NCBI GenBank assembly: GCA_011317545.1
Contig: WUJK01000010.1
Coordinates: 744,001 to 808,000, forward strand
Reading direction: 5' to 3'
Source: Coniella vitis
Lineage: Eukaryota; Ascomycota; Sordariomycetes; Diaporthales; Schizoparmaceae
DNA length: 64,000 nucleotides
Below are positions 35,530 through 47,568 of the stretch, in pieces. Position 1 is the stretch's first letter. The number at the start of each line of letters is the position of its first letter. Made by a program: the position numbers and the translations under genes. The notes under the pieces are model-generated. The model was not told where the DNA came from. It worked only from the letters and a program-made list of their open reading frames with translations, and searched no databases.

Positions 35530-38500
35530 ATGAATCCCATACCGCGCAGGGTAGGCGGGGGCTTCCCCGTGAACCCAGGTCCCAGACGACGGCCTCTCGC
35601 CAACGGTGCTTCGGCATATCCTTCAAGACCATCACAGCCAGCTCCTCGGCAACACCAGCAGCAACACCAGCAGTCATCGAAATCTCATATTCCTGAAGCG
35701 CCCTTGGCGCCAAAAACAGAAAATGCCCCCAGCCCAGTGATACCCCTCCACGTCCTCGACGCGCCCGCACAGCGCTTCTACGCCCTTGGTCTCTATACCG
35801 CGCTGTTCTTCTGGAAACTCTACGACTGGGCCACGGTTGTCGAGAGCGAGACTGAGTCCGTGTGGCTCGTCATAAAATGGATCGTGCTCGATTTTCTCTT
35901 CATATTCGCCCTGCCCGAGTTTAGAATACCATGGCTCGAATTCTCCCAGCTGTCATGCACTGTCGCTTTCCTGGTGCACGCGGCCTTTGACCTTTTGGTC
36001 ATGCTCAACATTGGTCTGCCATTTGGGACGGCCATTATGGCGTTTGTCAAGATCTTTTGGGATCGCGAGGTCGCGATATCGGAACAATACGTCAGAGTAT
36101 CCAACGTCATTCACAACAACTCGCTCATCCTCGGAAAGCAGATCATCAACATTTTGCCCGAAGGTACGGCAGTCATGAACCCCGATGGCAAGGCCTACTG
36201 CCTCGGTACGGATCACAGCGTCGCATTGCCGATCCATTTCAACGCTACAGTTCCCGTCGAAGTCGAGATCATTCGCACAGATCTGCAAACCAACAGTGAA
36301 GAAACCCTCAAGCTCTCCAAGGACCAGATCAAGACCATCAAGAAGTTGATCAAGCGGCAAGAGCACGATCCAGACCTGGCAGACACGAGGTTTGACTGGC
36401 CAGTTAAGAAGCCTGGCGCATACCGGTTGGCCAAGGTATTGGACGATTTCAAGCTGGAAGTCCAACGTCCGGCTCGCAATACATTCGTGGTTCCCTGCCC
36501 CAAAGCTCGCGTTGTGGCCTCTCCGTCGTCAGAGCGCTGTCTAGGAGAGCTCTCGGACCTGGCACTGGAAGTCGAAGGCACGCCTCCTCTGAAAATCAAC
36601 TATAGTCGCACAATCAACGGCAAAGACCACAGCTTCCATTTCCAGAGCTTACAACCGGAAGGATTTTCGTCGCCTCTGACGAGCTCGCATCGATCCTCAG
36701 CTCTCGTTTCTCCGGGTGATGAGTCCTTTGTCTCGTGGGCCAGGGCGCAAAGTGTGTTTGTCAGCTTGAACGAGTCCATGTCCATAGGAGGAGCATGGCA
36801 GTACGCTGTTGACGAGGTGCACGATGCCTTTGGCAATATCGTCAAGTACCACGCACCAGCAGACGACCCGGAGTTGCGGCCCAAGCCTAAGCATCTTGTG
36901 CAGAATTTCAATGTTAAGGAACGTCCTAGGGCTAGGCTCCAGGGATGTGATCTGCGAAACCCCATCAAGGTTGCCAAGGGCAAGTCGACCAAGCTGCCCG
37001 TCACCTACGATATTGGAGGCCACCAGGGCCCCGACCACGACATCAGCTGGCAATTTTCACCCATTGACACCCTGACTAAGAATGGCGATCATGGAGATGT
37101 TGTCTCAGTTGAATTCTACCATGCACAGAGTGCCCGTGATCAACCCAAAATTTCTGCACCTGGTCTCTACACGCTCAAGACCGTCTCTTCAGGATCCTGC
37201 GAGGGTGAGGTTCAAGAGCCTGCGTCCTGTCTCGTCTTGAATCCTCTAGAGCCGAATCTGGTGCTTCGGTCGTCTGAAATTCCCGACAAGTGCGCCGGCA
37301 ATTCCGTTGGCGTGGCTGTAGACTTTGACTTCGTCGGCACACCTCCATTCACGGTCAAGTACGAGGCGCATCACAATGGCGAGCTTGTGAGACAGAGCTT
37401 CACCACGAGTAGCATGAGACACCAGGAAGAATTCATCCCTATGGTCGCCGGAACACACACATATGTCTTCAAGGAAGTGAGCGATTCAATCTATTCGGCG
37501 CAGCCTCTTAGTGGGCCCGAGATGACCATCCAGACCACGGTCAAGCCAGTGGCTTCGGCATACATGCAGAAGCCGGCCAAGTCCATCAATGCTTGTTTGG
37601 AAGAAGAGGTCGACATTGACGTCGTGTTTGCTTCTGGCGACGCGCCATTTACCCTCGAATGGGAGATGGTGCACGATGGACGGAGGAAGCAGTTCAGAAC
37701 CGAGAATATTCGAGACAAGACATACCGGATTTCGACATCAAAGTTCTCGTCAGGTGGAGAGTACGCAGTGGCCTTGGTGGCTGTTACGGACGCCTCTAAT
37801 TGCCGAATCTTCCTCCAGGACGAGCTCAAGATCTCTGTTCGGCGTCAACTGCCACGTGCTGGATTTGGTCTTTTGGAGGGCAAATACAAGGCCATGGCTC
37901 TTGAGGATGGCAAGGTCGACCTTCCCGTTCGTCTCAGCGGAGAAGGCCCGTGGAACATTGCTTTTAGGAATTTGGACGAAGGCCCGAGTGCAAGGACTCT
38001 CACGAGAACGCTCAAATCCAGCAATGATGTTCTCAGCGTTTCGCGGCGCGGTACTTACGAGATTGTAGACGTGTCCGACAACCAGTGTCCTGGCACGGTT
38101 GATCCAAAGGCGTCCCAATTTGAGGTGGACTGGCTGCCCCGACCAGGCATCACTCTGTTACAATCACCTAGTATTCACGAGGGTCGCGGTGCCTACATCA
38201 AGAATGACGTCTGTGAAGGAGACATTGACGGGTTCGAGGTTGCCATTGTTGGTAAGTATTGGCGCAGCTTCTGTATTTCTCCTGACACGTCGACTAACTT
38301 CTTCTTTCTCAGGGTCTCCCCCGTACCATGTCGAGTACGATGTCAGACACAAAGCTTACAGTGGAACTCCTGCCGTCATCAATAGGAAGTCGTTTGATGC
38401 AGTCCTTAGCAAGGCGACCGTTGCAATGGACACAACTAGGCCAGGGTTGTTCACGTACCAATTCAAAACCCTCTCGGATAGCCTGTACAGCGACAACACG

Positions 38501-39421
38501 AAGTTCAACCGTATAGTGCTCGAGCAAAAGGTGAACCCTAAACCCGAAGCCAAGTTTGCCAAGCCAGGACAGACATACAAAAGCTGCATGGCAGATTCCG
38601 ACAGCGAAGACACAGTGGCCATCGAGTTCACTGGCACGGCGCCCTGGTCAGTCGTATTTGAGATCAAGCATGACAGTGGCGCGAGCACAGAGACTGTCCG
38701 TGTTGAGCACCTGGACAAGGAGAAGGCACAGGTCAAGATTCCCAGGGAGTACCTACGCCTCGGAGGCCAGTCTGTCCGCATCCGACAGGTTAGCGACGCT
38801 CTTGGATGCAGACGTACCTATGACGCCGGCGGTCCTTCTGTCCAGGTTCAGCTTTACGAAGCACCCTCTATCTACCCCCTCGATCAACGCAAAGAGTACT
38901 GTATCGGCGAACGACTCGCGTACACGCTTGTTGGCACCCCTCCCTTTGAGGTCGGCTACACATTCGACGGTGCACTCCGCCACGCCAAGTCTCAAACGAC
39001 GACGTTCAAGCGACTTGCTGAGGCTGCCGGAGAGTTCACCATCACGTCCATCAGCGACAAGGCTTCCGAGTGCCGAGCGGCGGTGAACATTACCAAAACC
39101 ATCCACCCGTTCCCAACCGTGCGTATCGTCAAGGGCAAGACTGTCGAGTCGGACATTCACGAGGGTGGCGAGGTGGAGATGTCTTTTGATTTTACGGGCA
39201 CGCCGCCCTTTGAATTTACCTATACGCGCAGTACAAATGCGCGCAAGGGACAGCGAAGCCAAGTGCTTGAGACGCGGCACGACGTAAGCTATGAATACAG
39301 CAAGGTTGTACGGGCGAGTCTCGAGGGCACGTACGAGGTGGTGTCAATCAAGGATATGCATTGCGCCTTTTCGACGCAGCAAGTGGAGGGAAGATCAGAA
39401 GGCAAGATGTTGACATATTAA
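35530..39421 (+). CDS. pom152: Nuclear pore membrane protein Pom152
   Basis: This is a structural nucleoporin forming the membrane ring of the nuclear pore complex in the perinuclear lumen. Two exons (35530-38251 and 38313-39421) give 1276 residues against 1337 in yeast. The first 75 residues are Pro/Gln-rich and pore-side. Hydrophobic segments lie at about 83-102, 111-130 and 143-165. The remainder is luminal and composed of repeated Ig-like folds. Each fold has a recurring G-T-P-P-F/W pattern (for example GTPPLKINYSR, VGTPPFTVKYE, TGTAPWSVVFE, VGTPPFEVGYT, TGTPPFEFTYT) followed by a conserved Y-E/F-V-S-D-x-C type strand. The ATG of MNPIPRRVGG is the first in-frame Met after an upstream acceptor. 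The single coding intron has a CTAAC branch site. Identification is secure. Confidence 0.95.
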
Positions 39422-41284
39422 GCACACAATGCACAGAAAAGACGGCAGGGAGGGTGGTAAGACCAAGAGAAAGACCTCTTGAGATGAAAGGGTCCTTGAA
39501 GCAAGCAAGCAAACGATATAGCAGGAAGAAGTGGGCCATAAGGTTAAGAAGAATTACATAACGTGCAAAATAAAAGAAATAACGGCACAGCGGAATAAAG
39601 GCAAGACATTTTTCAAAAAGTGGCCAAGGTGGAAAGAGGAAACGGGAGGAGACTCATTGAAGGAGGGAATTTGAAATGGTCCTTTTAAGACTGGCGATGG
39701 ATGAACTGCATGAGCAATGGCGTTCTTTCTGAGGAAATTAAATCAATAAATGAATTAACCTCTTGTATAGCCTTTGGGAAAGGGCCATGGTCATTGTGAA
39801 AGAAACAGATATATGCGAAGAAAGGGCCCAACTCGTACTCGAGTCACGCTTCTTCAAGTCGACCTTATTTACTCTTGGGACTTTCGCTGTCATCTCGTTG
39901 GATCCTCATTGTTTTTTTTTTGGGGGGGGGGGAGGTCAAGAGGTCAAGAGACAGCGGCTATCAAAAGTCAAGCCAGGTCAGCTTCTCAACCCCTCTCAAC
40001 CTCTTGGAAGGCGGCAAGTATGGTACAGCTAGCTGGGCTAAAGGTAGCCAGCGGCTGCCCGCCCGACCCGTCCAGACTGGCCTAGTCTAGCCCGATCAGC
40101 AGCCATGTGACCGAATATCGAGGTGGGCGACGACGGCGGTGGTTCATGTTCCCGGTGCCCGAGCCTGGGAGCGTATTCCCCTTTTGAGATTACTCAGCGG
40201 GTAGGTGGGTGGTGGTTACACCGTATGAATGCATGACTAGCAAGTACCGAGAGCATTGTCTCTCTGCGAGATTCTGGTGACTTCACATTATTACAAAGTG
40301 TATGTATGGTGGTTATATACACAGCTCATCAGGCGATAATCTATCGAGTTTCAAGAGTATGAATTCAAGCAATCTTTTGTTTTCCTTTCTTTTATTTTTT
40401 TCGGGGTTCTCCTCTCGACTCCCTCCATCTCATCTCACAGTACTATTGTTCCCGGAGTAGCCCGTGTGAGCTCATCGGGACGCCATTTACATCAGTGGAC
40501 TTTGCTATACTCGTTATACCTTTTCCGGCGCAGGTGGTGGTGGCCCAGGCCCAAATACTCCTAAAAACAGAGAGGCGAGGCGAGACATATCTCATGCTTT
40601 TTGGCACGACCGGAACAGGGATGGGATGTCTGAGTGCCAAATCAGTGGGATGGATGGGGGTGCGTTACATAGTATTTGGGAGAATCGAGAATCATCGTTA
40701 ATGCCTAAGTAGTAGCTATGTACTTCATCGACCGTGGCGAGCCTGCGTTTCTCCCGTGTTTCTTTGAACCAAACATAACAACAACAGCAGCAACAACAAC
40801 AACAACACTCTACCAGGGCATCGACGTTACAGGACTGGGCTTGGAGGTCGGCTTGATCGTGGCCTTCTCCCCAGTATATTCGAACGGGTTCAACACGTAG
40901 CTGTGGACAGCTCTGTTCTATTTGCAAGTACACATCACACTACCAATTTATACCTGTCGAGGTTTCACCCACGACGATAGCAACTACTACAGCAGCAGCA
41001 ACAACCAGCTTCAGGGACTAAAGACAGCTTATTACATCCCATCAAACGCTCAACTTATCAACCCAAGTTTATAAGACGCGATCCGCTTGGCTATGGCACC
41101 CTTCTCTCTCCTTCTCACCTCTTGCGAGCGCTGCTGATGACCGGGGAAAAGGAGAGAAAGAAAGAGAGGTGTCACGTCTTTGTCGTTTTGTTTTTTTTTT
41201 TTTTTTATTATTTATTTTCTCATCCCTCCCCCTTTTCCCTTCTCTCTCCCTTCCCCCCCCCCCCCAAAAAAAAATAAGCACATC
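39422..41284. other. Intergenic region between pom152 and the CorA-like gene
   Basis: It holds the pom152 3' flank, T and G runs near 39911-39931, CAA/CAG triplet patches near 40780-40805 and 40993-41010, and a strongly pyrimidine-rich leader just before the CorA-like start codon. No gene is supported. Confidence 0.6.
41191..41272 (+). promoter_or_regulatory. Pyrimidine-rich leader tract before the CorA-like ORF
   Basis: An almost uninterrupted T/C tract, ending in a C run and then an A run, sits 13 bp before the start codon. Such CT tracts are frequent near fungal transcription starts, and its role here is inferred from position only. Confidence 0.4.
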
Positions 41285-41593
41285 ATGCCCATGCGTCTGA
41301 GCGTTGGCAAGAGGGCAGGCGAAGCGTGCGAGGACTCGATTGGGCGGCGCCGCCGTCTCTCCAGCGTCGGCAACAACTTTGCGAATCGGTCTGCGAACCT
41401 CGACCCGAATGACGCCGTTGATAGGGAGAGGAGTACCAGTCGCTTGGGGCGCTTCCGCTCTATTTCGCCTGTCATCAGACCAGCATTCGGTGGCAACAGC
41501 GGCCATTCTCCCAATAACAACAACAACAACGACAACAATAGGGCCATTGACCGCAGCGGCAGTGGCAGCATCGAGGAAGGGGGAGAATCAGCG

Positions 41594-41624
<31 letters not shown>

Positions 41625-44182
41625 GAGGAGGATTTTCCTGGACAGGACCGGTAACAACCGTCCAGCGAACACTCTCGACAGCATCCTACACGGAATTCGA
41701 CCTTGTGACGCACTTGCACGGTCTCTCGGGCAAGCACCCTGAGACGGTGGTGGCCCTGGGCGACGTGTACCGGCAGCGCGACGAGCTGACGGTGCTGACG
41801 CTGTTTAGCCTCGATCCCGAGGTCCTGGACGGCGCTGACCAGTTTGCGGCGTGTGAGGTGTACGAGGTGCGCCAGGACGGGTCGGTGATCCCGCGGTACG
41901 ATGGCTGTGTCGATCGGCACAATGAGGGCTTGGAGGCGAGTGCCACGTGGAGCTTGATCAAGGTGAGTTGTCTCTGGCGTGTATGCGGTACAGTGGCGAG
42001 GGTGGCTGCGGCGAGACAAGAGAAAAGAACGACAGAGGTGCTAATTACCAGCATGGGGGAAACTAGGATGTCAATATTCACAAGGTTGCGGTGGGACGGA
42101 TAACGTGAGTAAGGCGGGAGTTCCAGATTGACGACCATACCTTTTTGACAAGCACGACATATCTGTGGCTAACGAGAAGGGCCAAAAACCCCAACCACAC
42201 ACACGCAGTATCCTCCAGCAGCCCTCGGCGACCTCGTTTGCAGGCATCCACCTCACGCTTGGCCGCCACTTTGACATGGACGAGATCTTTGCGCACCTCA
42301 TTTCCAAAAAGCTCAACAAGGGCAAGACAACGCCGCACATGCTGCGCGCCTTTGAGCCCGAGGCCATCCACCAGCGCACCTTTTTCTTCGTCTTCAAGTA
42401 CTACACGGTCGTCGACGATGGCTTCGAGCCCAGTGCATGGCAGCGCCACGGCAGCGTGCAGACAGCGACTGACGAGGACGCGCTCCTGCAGCAGTTGGCG
42501 GCCGCGGACAAGGAGGACGAAGAAGAGGATGGAAGCAGCGACGACGTCGACACCAGCTGCACCATACACATTTCCGAGTGCAGCTCCATTGTGGCGCTGT
42601 CGCTCGAGGGCGACGCCGTCGACCAGGTCTCGCGACGGGCGAGCAAGAGCAACCGCGTCAAGATGGGCTCCGTCTTTGAAACGTTTGCACCCTTCCATGT
42701 GCTTAGTATTCAGTGCTTTCCCGATGGCATCATGTCGGACCGCGTGCTGGCTGAGACGCCGGTCCATAGCGGGCCGCAGGCCTTCCTTGAGTGTCTTGCG
42801 ATGGAGTACCGAACGGCTGTGCAGCGGTTGTGGAAGTTGAATGAGCGGATCAGTGGGTTGGTGATACCTCCTGTGAGTCGGATCTCTCGTTTCTTTCTAC
42901 CGCTTTCTTCCCTCTTGGGGGTGAATACGAAAGCCCTTCCAGGCTGTGCTGACAGGCTGCGATACCATCATCTATCGTCTAGGACGAATTCATGTTTGAC
43001 CTCAAACTGCGCGACCAGCTGCTCTTTGAAGACGCCGACTTCACCTTTAGCCGGCGCTACTTTTGGGCCTACAACAGCCTCGCCATGGTCAACGACAGCA
43101 TCCGCTCCATGATCGACGCCTACACCGACACCTTTACCCCTGTATTTTGGCTGGGCAAGCACCCGACGCTGTGGCCTCACCCAGACCCAGAGAGCATCGA
43201 GGGCGCCAACTACCTCGCGCGCCTGGGTGCGCTCCGCCACGAGCTCGAGGCGTCGCTGCGCGAGTTGCGGACACTCATCAAGTCGAATGAGCAGCTGCGG
43301 CGCGAGATTGATAATTTGCGCGAGCAGCTGTATAGTGGGAGCTCGGTCAAAGAGAATCGCACGACGATTGAACAAGGGGAGAACATCAAGATCCTGACGG
43401 GTGTGTCAATGTTGTTTATGCCCTTGAGTTTTGTAACGGTAAGCAAAGGTTTCCGGCACTCCCTCCCTGTTCCGTTTCATTTCAACCTTGTAGTTACAGT
43501 TGGTATATATTTCTTGGACTGACAAGAAGAATCCCAAAAAATCAATCCAAATGATCAACAGTCCGTCTTTGGCATGCAAGCCTTCAACATTCCTCCAACA
43601 GACTGGCGCTTCGTCGTCGTCGTGATTACAATCTGCGTTCCCTTCTTCGTCCTCGTCTTCATCCTCCAAACAACCGTCGGCATGAGCCTCTGGCGCCGCG
43701 GCCGTCTATGGTTCCGCGGGTTTCTCGATACTTGGCGGCGGCGGTCGCGCATGCGTCGCGAGAAGCGCTCGCAGATTCAGCAGGCTGCTATGATTCGCAA
43801 GCAGTCGTGCGCGCCTTGTGTGAACAGTGGCGGCGGTGGTGTTGGGGGTGGGGTGATGCAAGGTCGTCGTGTCAGCAGTATGATGCATGGATTGCCTGGT
43901 AGTGGAGGTGGGCGAGGAAGATCAAGTCAAGGAGGAGGAGGAGGAGGAGGAGGAGGAGTGGTGGGAGCGGTAGGAGGCCCGCCGGGTAGGCGGGAGAGTG
44001 TGTGGACGCTGCACAATGCGAAAAAGGGTTCGATACAGTCTTCTTTTGCTGGGGGGTTGGGCTTGCCTTTTGGAGGTACAGGGGGAGATAACGGCGGAGG
44101 AGAGGGAAGGAGAAGGTGGTGGGCGAGGTGGCCTTGGGATTTTGGGAAAGAAGGCAACAAGGCAAGGGAATCGCATGTTTGA
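41285..44182 (+). CDS. CorA-like divalent cation transporter family protein
   Basis: This is a membrane protein of the fungal CorA-like (MIT) superfamily, whose members carry Mg2+ or other divalent cations as pentamers. Five exons (41285-41962, 42067-42104, 42209-42872, 42983-43438, 43562-44182) give 818 residues. The N-terminal 150 residues are low complexity, with Asn and Ala runs from CAA and CAG triplets. The middle is a long cytoplasmic alpha/beta region ending in a coiled helix (about 530-600). TM1 is about 593-614, followed by G616-M617-Q618, the place of the family GMN signature, and TM2 is about 628-648. The C-terminus is basic then Gly-rich. The GMQ variant makes ion selectivity uncertain. 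The start at MPMRLSVGK was chosen because the frame upstream is a pyrimidine tract. Confidence 0.85.
41590..41632 (+). repeat. In-frame CAG/GGA triplet repeat encoding Ala and Gly runs
   Basis: Within exon 1 of the CorA-like gene, CAG triplets are read in the GCA frame as about ten Ala, followed by four Gly. Length polymorphism is likely. Confidence 0.8.
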
Positions 44183-45110
44183 TGAGATCGAAATATTTAG
44201 AATCACGTTTTGTTTGAGATAGTCGACTTTTGGACGGCTGACTCTCGAAGTCTGTGTTTACCATCTAAAGTCGAGGCTTGCGATACCATCTGTCGCCATT
44301 CTTGCGGCCTGTAGCGGCGAGATCTCAGAGACCAATCGATGCCTACATCCACCATACCGGACGCTCGGGGCCGGTTTACTGGCCGGTAGCCAGGAGTGAG
44401 CGGCCAGCCGGGTCCGATCGCATTCACCTCGCATTTTTCGGGTCCGAGGCTGTTGGATTTTAGACCTTGGACCGTAGCTCCCTGCAGAGACACACACGAC
44501 ATTGGAACAATGTTCTCATTTGTTGGAAAGAAGCTTCTACCAGAAGCGTCAGTGCACACGCTACCTTGGCAAATTCTTAGAATACGATTGCTAGATCATC
44601 ATCATGCAGCAGGCCGGCTGGGCTGACGTTTGATGGCAGCCCAATTGCACAGGTTTTGAGTCGAGTTTTGTTTCAGGTTGTAGCTCCTACTGATTTTTGA
44701 TTGTGATTCTGAGCTTCCACGCTTACAATGAGTCCGAGGCCATGTGCATCCTGTCTTCTGTGCGGGTTGAGTGATGTCGCATCAAGCAGTGATGTAGGGC
44801 AAGATGCAGTTAGTTCGTGGACTATATAAGACTGTCCAGCCCAGTTGCTTGATGCAGGTGGTTCGAAAGCGTCTATCATTCACTCACAAGCGCAGGCACA
44901 ATCCCCATTCTCCTCTGACCTTTTAATCTATTCCATCGTCTTCAGCCGATAGCAGCTGGACTGCTTGATCCAACTTACCGTTCGTATACATATTCCTAGT
45001 GGAGCCTGTTCGCCAGCAACGCCAACGAGACGATATCCGAACAAACATCCCACCTCGGCCTTCTTACCGTCACAAATCGATAAGTTTCCCACCCATAAAA
45101 AGCAAATAAA
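44183..45110. other. Intergenic region before the small secreted protein gene
   Basis: No gene is supported. The last 200 bases contain short CT-rich and A-rich segments typical of a promoter and leader (AAATAAAATGAGG at the start codon). Confidence 0.6.
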
Positions 45111-45506
45111 ATGAGGACCTCCAGCGGCCTTCTCAGTAGCCTCGCCCTAGCAACCCTCGCAGCTGTCCAAGGCGCGGGCGCTAGTCCCACTCCTTTCAAC
45201 TTCACCGTCAGCCCTGGAGCAGGCCTCGACGTGGGAATGGAGCCTGCAGGTGGCAGTGTCAACGGATTCCCGGCAGATTTGAATAGGGACGATGATAAGA
45301 CGAGCCCGGCTAGATCTCACATGCCGATTCACGCTGCCCAGAAGCCATCCATTTGTCCCGGGAACGAGGGCGTGTGCAGTCCTGGTCCCCTTGAAGGGAA
45401 CCCGGCCGCGACCGAAGAAGCTAGCGAGGAGAAGCGCGACTTTTGGAACGATTCTTTTATATGCATTATGTTCGGGTATGGGCCCGGATGTTCTGGGTCG
45501 CCTTAG
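45111..45506 (+). CDS. Small secreted protein, putative Kex2-processed peptide precursor
   Basis: A single-exon frame of 131 residues in good start context (AAAATGAGG). Residues 1-24 form a signal peptide with a Leu/Ala core ending in AGA-S. The middle is acidic, Pro/Gly-rich and apparently unstructured, with one Cys pair (SICPGNEGVC). At K108-R109 there is a dibasic Kex2-type site preceded by acidic residues (ATEEASEEKR). The 22 residues after it form an aromatic, hydrophobic C-terminus that begins DFWNDSFIC and ends GYGPGCSGSP, with Cys at peptide positions 9 and 18. This layout fits a secreted prepropeptide that releases one short, possibly disulfide-bonded peptide. I recognise no family. 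Alternatives are an effector-like small cysteine protein or a chance frame. The nearest downstream gene encodes a secreted ASST-family enzyme. Confidence 0.6.
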   Translation: MRTSSGLLSSLALATLAAVQGAGASPTPFNFTVSPGAGLDVGMEPAGGSVNGFPADLNRDDDKTSPARSHMPIHAAQKPSICPGNEGVCSPGPLEGNPAATEEASEEKRDFWNDSFICIMFGYGPGCSGSP

Positions 45507-47568
45507 ACGCCCTAAAGAGGGAGCTTGCTGTAGTGCTTGGGCGGGCCGAGCCTGTGGCTGCACGAGCTGCCCCTTCGAGCACCAAAGCCAGACCATTTGA
45601 TGGCTGTAAGATAGACACCGCGCCTACATGGCTCTCAGAGCTTGTGGCAACGATGGGATAAAGGCGCGGTTCTCGCCTGACGGTGCGAGGAAAGGAAAAG
45701 TGCTGCTGGCTAGCCCTATAAAGCTGAAGGTTAAGTCTGTCGAGAACTGTGTGTTGTCGGGCCCTCAAATGCACACACTTGATTTGAACGGCCTCTGGCA
45801 AGCCGTAGTCATTGGCTGCAAAAAGAATTGAGGAAGCCTTTCGATTAAGACTGCTTATGTAGCTCGGTCGGCGTGCTCGTTTGGGCAGCGCACCGACGTC
45901 CTCGGCCGCTTCAGGCTTGAAGGGTCGGTCCGTTCTTTTGGAATTTGAAGACGGTGATCAACAAGTGAAGGCGATGCTAACCAATGCTAGGTCTTTCGCA
46001 AGCACAGTGAGTGTTGTTGTCATCTTCGAATCCGCCCTGTTTTGTCTCGCTGTCTGTAATTGCAGGGAGGGCAGCCAAGTGGTCTCGAGGACGGTAATCG
46101 GAAGTCGGTCGTCGGCTAAGAAGTGGCAGGGACGGGTTTTGGTGAGGGGGCCCCCGTACTTTTAGGTACTTGTGCTATGTACACAGTAGCAGTCCACTAA
46201 AAGATGCTGCTGCATTGCTGTGTAAGCCTGCACTAGTACATACACAGTACATAAAAGTACCTACCCCAATACCCAATACCTACCTAGGTAGCTAGTTATA
46301 TAGGTATATAGTACTCGTTTACAAGCCAAGAGACTGAGGCTGCTTATCTGGCCATCAGTATACAAGTGTTGTGAGCATTCATCTCAAGTCTGTCAATAAG
46401 TCACAAACAAACACGAACCAAAAAAAGAGCTGGAATGACGCGTCTGATAATTGATGCGAGGCTTGGCACATGCACCAAAAAGTGGCACGGTACCAGAGTA
46501 CGTACATGGGTGCTATGTACTTACTATGTAGTACTAAAGTAGCGCTTGCTTGGCAGGGGCACCAGGAGACGTGTCTGATGTAGTAGTAGTGCCAGAGTAT
46601 CAGAGTATCTATCGCTTACTTAATATCTGGGCAAGCTCTTAATTATGGAAAGAGCATCAATGGTCAACGCAACAAGAGGGAAGGCACCGAAGCGACCGCA
46701 CCGAAATTCCTTCACCGCGGGGGTGGGAAACTTGGCCATGGCAGGACGAGCAGCACAAGGAACCGCCGCGACGAAGATCAGCCTCTTCCCCACTCGAAGA
46801 CGGACACCACTGACAACGGACCCCCTTTTGTTCCAATCTCGGAAAGCCGCGCGACTGCCGAGCTTCACCAGGCAGGGTGGTCTCCGTCTCGTCTGACCCC
46901 CATTCACTCGAGCACATGGCTTTTTGACATGGCCAGACAAGCCGGCGGCGCCCCACATGAGGGCATCCGCACCTGCGGCCCAGCACCCGAGAGCAGACGC
47001 CCTCCTACGCGGCCACCAACCGTGCTTGTCGCCCAGCACCAGAGGGGTGGAAGACTAGCTTAGCTGTTCCGAAACGTGGCCATGTGAGGAGATCCAATTA
47101 ACCTGGAGCAAGACCCTCCAAAGGGGAGGGCGGCGCGGAGAAGAGGGCGGCGAAGAGGTGCCCAAAAACAGAGAGAGGAAATAAGGAGCAAGCGGGCAGC
47201 TGTTATTTTCGAATGATGGTCTTTGGCAACGCAGCAGAAGAGGGTTTCAGCCTTTGTTAACAGAGACAAGAGAGAGAGAGAGAAAGAAAGAGAGAAAGAG
47301 AAAGAGAGAGAGAGAGAGAGTGTGTGTTAGTGTTGTGCTTCCATCAATCACCGCCCACCGATATACCAATATTGTCTATGCTCTCTGCCTCTCTCTACGT
47401 CCATTCTCTCGGCTTCCGAGGCCGCTCTTCCCGCCTGTCTATGCCTTGCTTTCCCTAGGGCCAGACGGACAGACAGACAGACAGACAGTTGCTGCCAAGG
47501 CCATCACTGCAGCAGTGGCATCCTGGCCTCGCGATCTTAGCGCCGGTACTTGTCAGGCCACAGACAGT
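45507..47568. other. 2.1-kb intergenic region
   Basis: No supported gene. The segment 46160-46620 is AT-rich with many GTAC/TACCTAGGTA-type palindromic words and one TACTATGT motif at 46522. A GA-rich array (47264-47320) and an AGAC repeat (47468-47489) lie just before the ASST gene and probably in its leader. Confidence 0.6.
47264..47320. repeat. (GA)n-rich purine array
   Basis: Imperfect GAGA/AAAG repeats lie about 250 bp upstream of the ASST-family start codon. They are probably part of its promoter or 5' leader. Confidence 0.75.

Noticed and set aside
41180..41284. Extension of the CorA-like protein upstream of 41285
   Set aside because: The encoded residues are Phe/Pro/Ser/Lys homopolymers from a pyrimidine and A tract, which looks like a leader, not protein.
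46620..47039. Minus-strand open frame of 139 codons
   Set aside because: Arg/Ala/Gly-rich low-information translation with no domain and overlapping open frames on both strands in a GC-rich patch.
47254..47568. Extension of the ASST-family protein into the GA repeat
   Set aside because: It would place Arg/Glu/Lys repeats before a clean signal peptide that starts at 47569.
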